Assembly (NCBI RefSeq): GCF_001445655.1
Contig: NZ_LNBE01000003.1
Span: 1,904,530 to 1,968,529, forward strand
DNA: 64,000 bases
Source of the DNA: Streptomyces roseifaciens
GTDB taxonomy: Bacteria > Actinomycetota > Actinomycetes > Streptomycetales > Streptomycetaceae
Direction: 5' to 3'
Under the pieces are notes generated by a model. It did not search any database. It saw nothing but the letters and a program-made list of their open reading frames with translations, and had not been told where the DNA came from. The stretch's first letter is position 1. Each line of letters starts with the position of its first letter. Positions 17,605-27,067 of this stretch are shown in pieces. The translations under genes were made by a program, and so were the position numbers.

Positions 17605-19218
17605 ATGGCAGAAATGACGCGACGTGGCGTACTGGCAGGCACAGCGGCGTTCGGCGGGGCCGTCGCGGGATTATCCGCGCCGGGCCTCGCGGCTCCCGCG
17701 GCAGCGGCGACCCACAGCAGCCCCCCGCCCCGGCCGGACGCGGTCACGGTCGAACCCGGCGACCTGCGCTACCAGTCGCTGACACATCGCGGGTGCAACG
17801 CACGCTTCGTCGGCACACCCGACTACGTGCGCGTCGTCAGCTCGACCGAACAGGTCGTCGATGCCGTGCAGCAAGCCGTACGCCAGGGCAAGCGCATCGC
17901 CGTCCGCAGCGGCGGGCACTGCTTCGAGAGCTTCGTCGACGACCGGTCCGTCCGGGCCCTCATCGACGTCTCTCCGATGACCGCCGTCTCCTACGACCCG
18001 CAGCGCCGTGCGTTCGCCGTCGAGCCCGGCGCCTCGCTCGGCGAGATGTACCGGCGCCTCTTCCTCGGCTGGGGCGTGACCGTTCCGGCGGGTGCCACGG
18101 CGGAGGTCGGCGTCGGCGGGCACATCCTGGGAGGCGGATACGGCGCCCTGTCTCGCCGCCACGGCCTGGGCGTGGACCACCTCGAGGCCGTCGAGGTCGT
18201 GGTGGTGAACAAGGAGGGCGAGGCGCGCAGCGTGGTGGCCTCCAGGGACCCCGGTGACCCCCACCACGACCTGTGGTGGGCGCACACCGGCTGCGGGGGC
18301 GGCAACTTCGGCATCGTCACCCGCTACTGGTTCCGGTCCCCCGACGCGAAGGGCTCCGACCCCTCGCGCTTTCTGCCCCGGGCCCCGGAGTCCGCGCTCA
18401 CCTTCAGCGCCTCGTGGTCCTGGAAGGACCTCGACCGGAGCTCCTTCACCCGGCTGGTGCGCAACCACGGCAGCTGGCACGAGCGCAACAGCGCCCCCGG
18501 CTCCGCCTACGCCGGGCTGTTCAGCGTCCTGATGCTCAACAACCGCAAGTCCGGCACCGTCGACCTGGTCGGGCATCTGGACTCCACCGGATCCGGCGCC
18601 CGGCGGCTGATCGACGACTACGTGGCGGCCGTCGGCCGCGGGGTCGGCGCGCAGCCCACCCGGATCCACCTGGAACGGCCGTGGCTGCAGGCCGCTGCGA
18701 CCGTGGAGGAGAGCCAGCCGTCCTTCTTCAAGGCGAAGGCCGCCTACCTGCGCAAACGTTTCACGGACCGGCAGACGGACACCATCCACGACCACCTGGC
18801 GGGCAAGAAGGCCGCCGATCTCACCGGCTCCCTGTGGCTCGTCTCCTACGGCGGGAAGGTCAACGCCGTCGCGCCCGAGGCGACCGCCGTCGCGCAGCGC
18901 GACTCCATCCTCAAGGCGGTCTACCTCACCGGCTGGGAACCGGAGGACGACGCCGGGCCGCGCTTGTCGTGGGTACGCGACTTCTACCGCGCCGTCTACG
19001 CCGACAGCGGCGGCGTACCGGTCCCCGGCGCCGTCAGCGACGGCTCCTTCATCAACTACCCCGACACCGACCTCGCCGACTCCGCCTGGAACGCCTCCGG
19101 CACGCCCTGGCAGAGTCTCTACTACAAGCAGCACTACCCCCGCCTCCAGCGCATCAAGGCCCGCTGGGACCCCCGCAACGAGTTCCGTCACGCCCTGTCG
19201 ATCCGTCTGCCCGAGTGA
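17605..19218 (+). CDS. TAT-exported FAD-linked oxidase (berberine-bridge-enzyme family)
   Basis: A 537-aa flavoprotein. A twin-arginine leader (MTRRGVLAGTAAFGG) is followed by an FAD-binding PCMH domain (about 65-240) with RSGGHCFESF, whose His is the usual covalent FAD anchor, and GVGGHILGGGYG. The second anchor Cys of bicovalent members is absent (GATAEVGVGG), so mono-covalent FAD is expected. The C-terminal berberine-bridge element (YYKQHYPRLQRIKARWDPRN, near the end) is intact. Members oxidise sugars, alkaloids or polyketide intermediates. The ATG follows CAGGAG by eight bases. It stands alone; substrate unknown. Confidence 0.88.
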   Translation: MAEMTRRGVLAGTAAFGGAVAGLSAPGLAAPAAAATHSSPPPRPDAVTVEPGDLRYQSLTHRGCNARFVGTPDYVRVVSSTEQVVDAVQQAVRQGKRIAVRSGGHCFESFVDDRSVRALIDVSPMTAVSYDPQRRAFAVEPGASLGEMYRRLFLGWGVTVPAGATAEVGVGGHILGGGYGALSRRHGLGVDHLEAVEVVVVNKEGEARSVVASRDPGDPHHDLWWAHTGCGGGNFGIVTRYWFRSPDAKGSDPSRFLPRAPESALTFSASWSWKDLDRSSFTRLVRNHGSWHERNSAPGSAYAGLFSVLMLNNRKSGTVDLVGHLDSTGSGARRLIDDYVAAVGRGVGAQPTRIHLERPWLQAAATVEESQPSFFKAKAAYLRKRFTDRQTDTIHDHLAGKKAADLTGSLWLVSYGGKVNAVAPEATAVAQRDSILKAVYLTGWEPEDDAGPRLSWVRDFYRAVYADSGGVPVPGAVSDGSFINYPDTDLADSAWNASGTPWQSLYYKQHYPRLQRIKARWDPRNEFRHALSIRLPE

Positions 19219-19371
19219 CACCCCGGATGGTTGCGCGGGCAGCGGATCCATGCCGGGCAGGACGTCGAGTGGGTCGATGACGCCCTGCCCGAACTGCGCG
19301 TGCTCCGGGGCTCCGGCGCGGCACTGCCGTCTCCTGAACCCGGCGTCCCGCGGCGTGAGCCCGGCGGGCGC

Positions 19372-20133
19372 TCAGGGCCGGGTGGCCACGAGGAGGTCGA
19401 CGAGGTAGGCCTCCTCCACGCTTCCGTCCGGGAAGGCCTCGCGGAGGACGGCCCGCTCGTCGGCGAGGAACGCCCGGGACCTGGCCCGGCCGAGGACGAG
19501 GAGCGCCGAGTGACTGCCGACGTTGGCCAGGTGCGTCTCAAGGGGGACGGTACGGCTCCAGCGCACCTGGCGGCGTGCGACCCGTAGGCCGGAGAGGCCT
19601 GAGGTCCGCACGGCGCTGCTGTCGTCGGGACGCGTCGCGGGGGACGGTTCCGCTCCGCAGAAGCGCGCCATGCGCTCGTCCTGGGCGGCTGTCCAGGGCA
19701 CGTCCAGGGCGCTGATGTTCCACCAGAGGGCGAGCGCACCGCCCGGGCGCAGGACCCGCAGCGCCTCGGGAACGGAACGCTCGGTGTCGGTCCAGTGCCA
19801 GGACTGCGCGTACGTGATCAGGTCGCGGGAGCCGTCGGCGAGGGGCAGGGCGTTGCCGTCGCCGCGGACGAGCGGCACACCGGGCAGCGTGCGGCGGAAC
19901 CGGGCGGCCATGCCGCCGCCGGGCTCGACGGCGACGACGTCGGCGCCGCGCTCGCGGAGCAGGGCGGTGGCGATTCCGGTGCCCGCACCGACGTCGGCGA
20001 CACGGGAGCCGGCGAGGGGGCTTCCCGTGAGCTCCTCGACGGCGTCGAGGAGGGCGGGCGGGTAGGAAGGGCGGTTGGCTGCGTACTGGGCGGCGGCCGA
20101 GTTGAACGACTCGGAGCGTGGGACGGCAGACAT
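19372..20133 (-). CDS. Class I SAM-dependent methyltransferase
   Basis: The 253-aa protein has the SAM motif I VADVGAGTGIATALL (about residues 44-58), the acidic motif II VVAVEPGGGM, and motif IV/post-I sequences DLITYAQSWHWTD and LRVLRPGGALALWW. This matches the UbiE/trans-aconitate-like small-molecule methyltransferase group. Convergent with the oxidase gene; no operon partner. Substrate not predictable. Confidence 0.87.
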   Translation of the reverse strand: MSAVPRSESFNSAAAQYAANRPSYPPALLDAVEELTGSPLAGSRVADVGAGTGIATALLRERGADVVAVEPGGGMAARFRRTLPGVPLVRGDGNALPLADGSRDLITYAQSWHWTDTERSVPEALRVLRPGGALALWWNISALDVPWTAAQDERMARFCGAEPSPATRPDDSSAVRTSGLSGLRVARRQVRWSRTVPLETHLANVGSHSALLVLGRARSRAFLADERAVLREAFPDGSVEEAYLVDLLVATRP

Positions 20134-20373
20134 CCGCTCAGGCTAACGACGGCCCGGCGTCCGTATCGCCGTCGACGGCGCCGTCACCTCCTTCGGCCGG
20201 ATCACCGTGGACGGCCGGTTCACGTGCCCGGAACAGGAACGCTCCCCTTCACTTGGCTGATCTTGGCCTGCCCCACGGGCCGCGGTCCGGGAGAGCATGT
20301 GTGAGCACTGAGGTTTTCGATGCGTTCGTGCCTCTTGCCTCACTACGAGTCCCAAGTGCAGAGGGGAAATTGA

Positions 20374-21084
20374 ATGAGTGACAGAAGCCGTCTCCTGGCC
20401 GCGGTCGCCGGCGCCGTCCTGACCGGCTCGCTGCTGACCGGCCCGGCCTACGCCGCGCAGGACGTGGGAGACCGGGAACGAATATCCGCGGCCACCCAGG
20501 AGCCGGCCGGTGCCACGAAGGCCGCCGACCTGCGGGCCAAGCTGTGCACAGGCGCCCTGGATCCGAAGAACCCGCAGCTCGGCCCCGCCACCAACACCCT
20601 GCCGGGACCGTCGGAGAAGCCCGTCGGCCCCCTGCTGAGCGGCTACGACAGGACCGGCGGCCTCAAGCCCGACAAGTTCCTGAGCAAGTACTGGACGGGA
20701 AGCCCCACCTGGCACTACCCGCCCAACGACGGCTTCGCCACACGCGGCGGGAAGCTCGACAAGAACAAGACCGTCCTCAAGCCGGGCCAGAAGCTGGACC
20801 GCTTCGGCCACGAAGGCGGCAGCTTCCTGGCCCCGGCCGGCGCCCGCTACTCGCAGCGCGCCCTGCCGCCGGACAACCTGCAGACCATCGACGAGAAGTA
20901 CCCCTGCAACTACCACGTCTACACCGTGGCCAAGTCCTTCACCGTCTGGCAGGGCGGCATCGCCCCCTGGTTCGAGCAGGCCGGGGGCGGCCAGCAGATC
21001 CAGCTCGACCCGAAACTGGTCCCCGGCGCGCCCAAGCTCAATGTGAAGTGGCTGGTCGACAACGGCTACCTCAAGCGGACGTGA
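20374..21084 (+). CDS. Secreted TNT-domain protein (NAD+ glycohydrolase-type toxin)
   Basis: The 236-aa product has a signal peptide (1-28) and a C-terminal TNT domain (about 105-233): YPPNDGF, a KLDRFGHEGGSFLAPAGARY segment, QRALPP, and GGIAPWFEQAGGGQQI. These match the tuberculosis necrotizing toxin fold, whose members hydrolyse NAD+ in target cells. It lacks PE/WXG/LXG or repeat delivery domains, so Sec-dependent release of a short toxin is likely. GAGGGGA precedes the ATG. The following 85-aa gene overlaps its stop codon by four bases, which is what a toxin-immunity pair looks like. Confidence 0.87.
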   Translation: MSDRSRLLAAVAGAVLTGSLLTGPAYAAQDVGDRERISAATQEPAGATKAADLRAKLCTGALDPKNPQLGPATNTLPGPSEKPVGPLLSGYDRTGGLKPDKFLSKYWTGSPTWHYPPNDGFATRGGKLDKNKTVLKPGQKLDRFGHEGGSFLAPAGARYSQRALPPDNLQTIDEKYPCNYHVYTVAKSFTVWQGGIAPWFEQAGGGQQIQLDPKLVPGAPKLNVKWLVDNGYLKRT

Positions 21085-21338
21085 CGGAGCCCGCCGACCG
21101 GCGGACGGCACTCGCGGCCCTGCGCGCGGCCGGAGTGCCCGGCCGCCTCTACCGCATCGAAGGGGTCCACGAGCCCGAAGCCCCGCTGCCGGACTTCCAC
21201 TTCCTGCGGCTGCGCGAGGGCAGTTGGGAGACCGGCCTCTTCGAGCGCGGCGAGTACGTCGTCACCGCCCGCTTCCCGGCGGCTGAAGAAGCAGCCGCCT
21301 GCCGGCAACTGCTGCTCCAGCTGATCCCGGACGGCTGA
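21081..21338 (+). CDS. Small protein coupled to the TNT toxin gene, candidate immunity or chaperone
   Basis: The 85-aa product starts at a GTG whose GTGA overlaps the TNT stop codon, implying translational coupling. It has no signal peptide, so it stays in the cytoplasm. It is a compact alpha/beta sequence (RLYRIEGVHEPEAPLPDFHF, then LREGSWETGLFERGEYVVTA) with no family that I recognise; it is much shorter than the mycobacterial TNT antitoxin. Position and cytoplasmic location suggest that it protects the producer from its own NADase, an inference from gene arrangement only. Confidence 0.7.
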   Translation: MTEPADRRTALAALRAAGVPGRLYRIEGVHEPEAPLPDFHFLRLREGSWETGLFERGEYVVTARFPAAEEAAACRQLLLQLIPDG

Positions 21339-21415
21339 TTCCGGGGATCCCCTGTTGCGAGCGGTACGCCGGGAGTAGCCTGCGGGCGCCTGGTCCGCCG
21401 TCAGGGAGGTGTGCC

Positions 21416-22273
21416 GTGAGTGCCGTCGCCGGCGTCGATCCCGTCGCCGAGCACGAGAGGACCCGCGCCGCCCTGCGCGCCGTCATCCCGCGCCTGGCCC
21501 GTCTGCTGCGCGGCGTCCCCGACTTGGACGCGCCCTCCGGCGTGCCGCCGTGGACGGTGGGCGATGCCGGCGCCCACCTCTGCGCCGCGTACCTGGCGTA
21601 CTGCTCCGCCTTCACCCATGAGTTCGCGGACTGGGACAGCGTCCTGCCACCGGGCGACGGCCCGTTCACCGAGCGGATCACGGCGGTGAACGCCAAGTCG
21701 ATCGGGCTCCTGGACGCGGGCGAGCGCAGGCACCTCGGCGACCTCGTCACCGCGCGGGGGGAGAGGTTCCTGCAGGTCACGCGGGACCTCGCTCCCGGCA
21801 CACCCGTCGAAGCCCCCTGGTACGGACAGCAGGTCGTCCTGACACTGGCGACCGCGACCGGGCTGATGCTCAGCGAGAGCCTCCTCCACGGTCTCGACAT
21901 CGCGCGCGGCGCCCGCATCCCGTGGACGATCGGAGCGGACGAGGCCCGCCTGGTGATCGGCCAGGCGATGCCCGCGGTGATGCCGCTCGCCCTGGACGAG
22001 GCGAAGGCGCAAGGGGTCCGCATCGCGTTCGACGTCGTCATCAAGGGCGGTCCGCGCCTGGCGGTCGTCGTCGACGACGGGACGGCGACGGTGACCCGCG
22101 ACGCGCCGCCCCGGGCCTACGACTGCCGGATCACGGCGGACCCGGCCGCGTTCCTGCTGATCAGCTTCCGGCGCAGGCCGCTGTGGACGGCGATCGTCCG
22201 CGGCCGGATACGCGCCGGCGGACGGAAGCCGTGGCTCGCCCTGCGCCTCGGCGAACTGATCGCCAGCCCCTGA
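21416..22273 (+). CDS. Maleylpyruvate isomerase family (DinB-like) mycothiol-dependent enzyme
   Basis: A 285-aa protein with an N-terminal MDMPI/DinB-like four-helix domain (about 1-170, with WTVGDAGAHLCAAY supplying the metal-ligand His region and SESLLHGLDIARG a second) and a C-terminal SCP2-like domain (about 190-280). In actinobacteria these are mycothiol-linked isomerases or transferases of uncertain substrate. GTG start at 21416 after AGGGAGGT. Confidence 0.78.
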   Translation: MSAVAGVDPVAEHERTRAALRAVIPRLARLLRGVPDLDAPSGVPPWTVGDAGAHLCAAYLAYCSAFTHEFADWDSVLPPGDGPFTERITAVNAKSIGLLDAGERRHLGDLVTARGERFLQVTRDLAPGTPVEAPWYGQQVVLTLATATGLMLSESLLHGLDIARGARIPWTIGADEARLVIGQAMPAVMPLALDEAKAQGVRIAFDVVIKGGPRLAVVVDDGTATVTRDAPPRAYDCRITADPAAFLLISFRRRPLWTAIVRGRIRAGGRKPWLALRLGELIASP

Positions 22274-22324
22274 CCCGGTTGCACTCGCCGGTACCGGAGA
22301 GCCGGTGCACCGGAGAGCCGGCGT

Positions 22325-23512
22325 TCAACGACCGTCCGGCAGGACGGGACTTGCCCTCCGGGTAAGGGCCAAGGCGGCGAAAGCGAGGGCGGCCGAGACG
22401 GTCATGCCCAGGAACATGGGGAACGCGGTGTGCTCGCCGCCCAGCCCGACCAGCGGGGCGGCCACCGCCCCCAGCAGACCCTGCCCGGTCCCGAGCACGG
22501 CGGAGCCGGCACCGGCCGCGTGGGGAACGCGCTCCAGGGCGAGCGCGGTCGCGTTGACGGTCACCAGGCAGATCCCGACGAGGGCCACGTACACCAGCCC
22601 GAGTGTGAACGTCAGGGTGAGGGCGTCGGCCAGGGCGAGCACGGTGAGCGCGGCGGAGCCGACGACCATGACGTACAGGCCGGTGCGCAGCAGCGCTGCG
22701 GGGTTGAAGCGGCCGACCAGCTTGGTGACGGCCACGGTGGCCAGGGCGCCCACGACTCCGGTGGAGGCGAAGGCCGCGGACGTCTGCCCGACGCTCAGGC
22801 CGAGCAGGTTCTGGAAGAGGAACGACGCGCCGCCGAGGTAGCAGAAGAGCACGGCGAGGGAGAAGCCGAAGGAGAGGGCGTAGCCCAGGTAGGCGCGGTT
22901 CCCCAGCACCTCGCGCACCGCCAGCGCCGTCGCGGCTGCGCCTCCCGTACGGCGCCGGTCCCTGGGCAGGCTCTCGGGCACGGCGACGGCGGCGGAGACG
23001 ACCGCGAGGACCGTCGCGGTGGCCAGGACCCAGAACACCGTCCGCCACCCGCCGTTCTCGATCACGATGCCGCCCGCGACGGGCGCGACGACCGGGGCGA
23101 GGCCGGTGAGAGCCATCACGACGCCGAAGAGGCGTGCCGCCGTCTCGCCCTGGGCCACGTCGGCTATCACCGCCCGGCCGATCACGACGCCGGCGGCACC
23201 GCTGAAGCCCTGGACGAAGCGCAGGGCGACCAGCCATTCCAGCGACGGCGCGAGCGCGCAGAACGCCGTGGTCACCACGCACGCGACGCCGCCCGCCAGC
23301 AGCGGCACCCGCCGGCCGCAGCGGTCGGAGAGCGGGCCGAGGACCAGCTGGCCGAGCCCCATGCCGATCAGGAAGGCGGTCAGGGTGAGCTGGACGCCTG
23401 ATGCGTCGGTGTGCAGGTCGTCCGTCATCTGCGGCAGGGCGGGCAAGTACATGTCCGTCGCCAAGGGCATGACGAAGGCGAGCAGCCCCAAGGCCGCGAT
23501 CAGGACGGGCAT
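22325..23512 (-). CDS. Bcr/CflA-type MFS drug efflux transporter
   Basis: The 395-aa product has 12 predicted membrane segments. It opens with the family's ATDMYLPALPQMTDDLH loop and has the motif-A sequence LGPLSDRCGRRVPLL between helices 2 and 3. Bcr/CflA proteins export bicyclomycin, chloramphenicol, sulfonamides and similar drugs by proton antiport. ATG at 23512, preceded by GGAG; the frame stays open upstream but without membrane-protein character. Divergent from an acetyltransferase gene. Confidence 0.88.
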   Translation of the reverse strand: MPVLIAALGLLAFVMPLATDMYLPALPQMTDDLHTDASGVQLTLTAFLIGMGLGQLVLGPLSDRCGRRVPLLAGGVACVVTTAFCALAPSLEWLVALRFVQGFSGAAGVVIGRAVIADVAQGETAARLFGVVMALTGLAPVVAPVAGGIVIENGGWRTVFWVLATATVLAVVSAAVAVPESLPRDRRRTGGAAATALAVREVLGNRAYLGYALSFGFSLAVLFCYLGGASFLFQNLLGLSVGQTSAAFASTGVVGALATVAVTKLVGRFNPAALLRTGLYVMVVGSAALTVLALADALTLTFTLGLVYVALVGICLVTVNATALALERVPHAAGAGSAVLGTGQGLLGAVAAPLVGLGGEHTAFPMFLGMTVSAALAFAALALTRRASPVLPDGR

Positions 23513-23861
23513 CCGATGACTCCAGACAGGTCGAGCGAGTGCGCTGTGCCGGACAGCGGGCCGCCGCAGGTGGCATCGCGTGGGAGCCGAGGGCCGGGTG
23601 GGCGGAAGGTCGTCGCTGTCCGGGATCCCCGACCGTAGAAGCGGAGACACCTGCTCCGCTTCCTTCCTGGGACCGGAACTGCAGCGTCCGCTGGTCCTGG
23701 TTCCCGGGCACCGGGATCCGTCGGACCGGCGCGCCGGGTTCACGTACGAGGGGTACCCCGAGTCCTAGGCCGTGGTGTGCCCGTTGCCGCACACGGCCCG
23801 TGACACCCCCATGCGAAGATCCTTTCGTAGGTGTGCCGACTCCGGACCGCGGAAGGTGACG

Positions 23862-24422
23862 ATGTACGCGATATCCCTGGGCGACGACGGTGCGGAGCTG
23901 CGCCCGGTCGAACCGTGGCAGGCCGGGGAGTTCCTGGCCCACATGGACCGAGGGCGGGAGTTCATCGGGCAGCACAACGGGCTTCCCGACGTCGTCACGG
24001 ACCTGGAATCGAGCCGGGCGTTCCTCCGGACGTACGCGGAGAGGACCGCGGCCGACACCGGGCGCCTCTACGGCATTTGGTCGGACGGCAAGCTGGTCGG
24101 CGGGTTCCTGCTGCGGAGGCTGGACTTCGAGCAGGGCATCGCCGAGGCGGGCTGCTGGCTGGAGCCGGCGGCGGTGGGCAGGGGCCTGGTGACACGGGCC
24201 GCGCGCGTGGTCATCGACTGGGCCGTCGAGGAGCGCGGCATCCACCGCGTGGAGTGGTGGGTGTCGACGGGGAACGCACCCAGCATCGCCGTGGCCCGGC
24301 GGCTCGGGATGACGAAGGACGGCGTGCTGCGGGAGAGCTTCCTGTACCGGGGGAAGCGCTACGACGAGGAGATCTGGTCGGTGCTCGCGCCGGAGTGGCG
24401 GGCGGCAAAGCAGGCATCTTGA
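23862..24422 (+). CDS. RimJ/RimL-type GNAT acetyltransferase
   Basis: A 186-aa GNAT protein. AGCWLEPAAVGRGLVTRAAR carries the acetyl-CoA loop (GRGLVT), and HRVEWWVSTGNAPSIAVARR with LGMTKDGVLRES gives the RimJ/RimL C-terminal pattern. GGAAGG precedes the ATG. Stand-alone; the substrate may be a ribosomal protein or an antibiotic, undecided. Confidence 0.85.
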   Translation: MYAISLGDDGAELRPVEPWQAGEFLAHMDRGREFIGQHNGLPDVVTDLESSRAFLRTYAERTAADTGRLYGIWSDGKLVGGFLLRRLDFEQGIAEAGCWLEPAAVGRGLVTRAARVVIDWAVEERGIHRVEWWVSTGNAPSIAVARRLGMTKDGVLRESFLYRGKRYDEEIWSVLAPEWRAAKQAS

Positions 24423-24518
24423 GGTTCTGAGGCATGAGCCCCAAGGCGTCACGCGTCACGCGTGACGCCGGCACCTGACGGCCCGCGCCCCCGCCCCCGG
24501 CCTATCGGCCGAGCAGCG

Positions 24519-25631
24519 TCAGGGGCTCACCTCCCCGTCGCCCCGGTTGATGGCGAGCAGTACCAGGTCATCGGTGATGCAGCCACCGGTGTGGCGCCGC
24601 ACATCGGTCAGGACGGCGTCGAGCAGCGCGTCCGGCGAGGGAAAGTCGCGTCCGGTCAGCCGGGCGACGGGGTCGTAGAAGGTGTCGGAGCGGTCGCGTG
24701 CCTCGCTCAGGCCGTCGGTGTACAGGAACAGGGTCGTCCCCGGCGGGAAGGGCATGGTGTCGGTCCGGCCCTCGACGGCGCCCAGTTCCGTCAGCCCCAG
24801 GGGCAGGGCCGGTTCGGACGGTTCCACGCTGCGGACCGCGTCGCCGTGCAGGAGCAACGGCGGCGGGTGGCCGCGGTTGATCAGCCGCAGTTCGCCGCCC
24901 GAGGGCGGGATCTCGGCCAGGACGCAGGTGACGAACCCCTCGGTGCGCTCGGGCCCCGGCCGCCGCTTCGCTTCGCGCAGCAGTGCCCGGTCCAGCCTGG
25001 CTGCGATCCGTACGAGCGTGGGTTCGTCGTCGGCGGCCTCCCGGAACACGCCGAGCGCCACGTCCACCGCCTTGACGGCTTCCATGCCCTTGCCCCGCAC
25101 GTCGCCGACCAGGCAGCGTACGCCGTACGGAGTGTCCTGGACGCCGTAGAGGTCACCGCCGATCTGCGCGTCCTTCACGGCGGACTGGTAGCGCACGGCG
25201 ATCTTGTAGGGCCCGATCGAGACCGGAGGCCGCGGCAGGATGGCGTCCTGCACGGCGAGGGCGATCCTGCGCGCGGACTGCAGGCGCACGTTGCTGTAAT
25301 GCATGAGGCGGTTTACGACGACGGCGATCGCCGAGACCGTCGCGACGGCGGCCAGTTCACTGCGGCCGCCGGAATCCCCCATGATGCCGAAGTGCGTGAG
25401 CATCGCGAAGTCCGCGACGCAGGCGCCGATGGCTGCCAGGATCGTCGCGCGCAGTGACAGCAACGCGGCCGCCGCCATCGGTGCGGCGGTGTAGAAGGCC
25501 TCGGCGCTGAAGCGCGGAGGGGTGTTGTAGTCGAGGACGACGCCCCCGACGAGGAGGGCCACCGGCAGCAGCTGGAGGTGGCGCAGGAACCAGCGCCTCT
25601 CCGTGGTGCGCCCTGCGTCCGGTGCCCTCAC
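24519..25631 (-). CDS. Membrane-anchored SpoIIE/PP2C-type serine phosphatase
   Basis: The 370-aa protein has about four or five N-terminal membrane helices (about 15-125) and a cytoplasmic PP2C/SpoIIE domain (about 150-370): QIGGDLYGV, LVGDVRGKGMEA, YTDGLSEAR and ITDDLVLLAI supply the metal-binding Asp residues. Such phosphatases act on anti-anti-sigma factors in Streptomyces partner-switching cascades. I take the GTG at 25631, which follows GGGAG; an ATG at 25718 would add an unconserved extension. A second, similar phosphatase is encoded at 56107. Confidence 0.85.
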   Translation of the reverse strand: MRAPDAGRTTERRWFLRHLQLLPVALLVGGVVLDYNTPPRFSAEAFYTAAPMAAAALLSLRATILAAIGACVADFAMLTHFGIMGDSGGRSELAAVATVSAIAVVVNRLMHYSNVRLQSARRIALAVQDAILPRPPVSIGPYKIAVRYQSAVKDAQIGGDLYGVQDTPYGVRCLVGDVRGKGMEAVKAVDVALGVFREAADDEPTLVRIAARLDRALLREAKRRPGPERTEGFVTCVLAEIPPSGGELRLINRGHPPPLLLHGDAVRSVEPSEPALPLGLTELGAVEGRTDTMPFPPGTTLFLYTDGLSEARDRSDTFYDPVARLTGRDFPSPDALLDAVLTDVRRHTGGCITDDLVLLAINRGDGEVSP

Positions 25632-25803
25632 GTGCCTGCTCCCGCTCGTTCGTGCCGTAGGACCGTACCCGTACGACACGCTCAAGCATCCTCGGGCCCG
25701 ATTGCCGCTGCCAGTCATGGTGGGGCCGTATGGGTACGCGCCGGAACGGCCCCGGCCCCGCCGTCACGAGTGCTCCGGACGGACCGACGGCCCCTCGCTC
25801 CGA

Positions 25804-25821
25804 CCCCGGCACCGGCCGGGG
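25804..25821 (-). terminator. Short hairpin after the KAS II gene
   Basis: CCCCGGC (25804-25810) and GCCGGGG (25815-25821) form a 7-bp stem with a four-base loop, 23 bases past the KAS II stop codon. Confidence 0.5.
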
Positions 25822-25843
25822 CGGAGGGGCCGGCTGCGACGGC

Positions 25844-27067
25844 TCAGGGCGCGGGTGTGAACACGAGGGAGGCGTTGTGCCCGCCGAAGCCGAAGGAGTT
25901 CGTGAGCGCGGCCGTCAGCTTGCCGTGCCGGGGCTGTCCTGCGACGACGTCGAGCTTCACCTCCGGGTCGAGGGTGTCGAGGTTCTGCGTCGCAGGGATG
26001 ACGCCGTCGCGTACGGCGAGGATCGTGGCGAGGGCGCCGATCGCGCCCGCGGCGCCGAACAGGTGGCCGGTCATCGACTTGGTCGCGGTGACGGCCGGGT
26101 GCGCGCCGATGGCCTCGGTGATCGACCGGGCCTCGACGAGATCGCCCTTGGGGGTGGACGTCGCGTGGGCGTGGACGTGCTCGACGGCCAGGGGCTCCAG
26201 CCCCGCGGAGGCCATGGCCAGGCGCATCGCGCGGACCTGACCGTCGGGATGCGCGGCCGTGATGTGGTGGGCGTCCGAGGTGACACCGGCGCCTGCGAGC
26301 GTCGCGTGGGCCCGGGCTCCTCGCGAGGCCACGGACCCGGCGCGCTCCAGGACGACCACGACCGCGCCCTCGCCGATGACGAATCCGTCGCGGTCGGTGT
26401 CGAAGGGGCGGGACGCCTGCCGGGGCGCGTCGTTGCGCGTCGAGTGCGCCTTGGCCTGGGCGAACCCGGCCAGCGGCAGCGGGTGGATGCAGGCTTCCGT
26501 ACCGCCTGCCACGACCACGTCCGCGCGGCCGAGCCGGATCAGGTCCAGGCCCATCGCGATGGCCTCGGCCCCGGACGCACAGGCGCTGACGGGGGTGTGC
26601 GCACCGCCGCGGGCCCCGAGGTCGATGCTGACCCATGCGGCCGGGCCGTTCGCCATCAGCATCGGGACGGTGTGGGGCGACACGCGCCGCACTCCGGAGG
26701 CTTCGAGGATGTCGTCCTGGCCGAGCATGGTCAGGGCGCCGCCGGTGGCCGTGCCGATCACGACGGCCAGCCGCTCCGGATCGACGTCGGGCCTGCCCGC
26801 GTCGGCCCAGGCCTCGCGGGCGGCGACGAGCGCTATCTGCTCGCAGCGGTCCATGCGCCGGGCCTGGACGCGGTCCAGGACCTCGGTGGGCTCGGTCCTG
26901 AGCCTGCCGGCGATCTTCACGGGCAGGCCGGCCGCCCACTCCTCCTCGATCGCGCTGATCCCCGACCGCCCGGCCAGCATCCCCGACCAGGTCGAGGCGA
27001 CGTCCCCGCCGAGCGGAGTCGTGGCCCCCAGGCCCGTGACGACCACATCATCGGTGTGCGTGCTCAC
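25844..27067 (-). CDS. Beta-ketoacyl-ACP synthase II (FabF-type), stand-alone
   Basis: The 407-aa protein is a full-length KAS II: VVVTGLGATTPLGGDV start, active-site Cys in VSACASGAEA, the two active-site histidines in HAHATSTPKGD and NSFGFGGHNASL, and the Lys in ATKSMTGHLFG. It condenses malonyl-ACP with acyl-ACP. The GTG at 27067 follows AAGGGGG. No ACP, CLF or other FAS gene is adjacent, so this is an extra KAS rather than part of the primary fatty-acid cluster or a type II PKS minimal set. Confidence 0.92.
   Translation of the reverse strand: MSTHTDDVVVTGLGATTPLGGDVASTWSGMLAGRSGISAIEEEWAAGLPVKIAGRLRTEPTEVLDRVQARRMDRCEQIALVAAREAWADAGRPDVDPERLAVVIGTATGGALTMLGQDDILEASGVRRVSPHTVPMLMANGPAAWVSIDLGARGGAHTPVSACASGAEAIAMGLDLIRLGRADVVVAGGTEACIHPLPLAGFAQAKAHSTRNDAPRQASRPFDTDRDGFVIGEGAVVVVLERAGSVASRGARAHATLAGAGVTSDAHHITAAHPDGQVRAMRLAMASAGLEPLAVEHVHAHATSTPKGDLVEARSITEAIGAHPAVTATKSMTGHLFGAAGAIGALATILAVRDGVIPATQNLDTLDPEVKLDVVAGQPRHGKLTAALTNSFGFGGHNASLVFTPAP

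Noticed and set aside
17605..19218. Bicovalent FAD attachment in the berberine-bridge-type oxidase
   Set aside because: The second anchoring Cys is not present in the GATAEVGVGG stretch.
25844..27067. KAS II as part of a type II PKS cluster
   Set aside because: No chain-length factor, ACP or cyclase gene is adjacent, and the sequence is complete FabF type.
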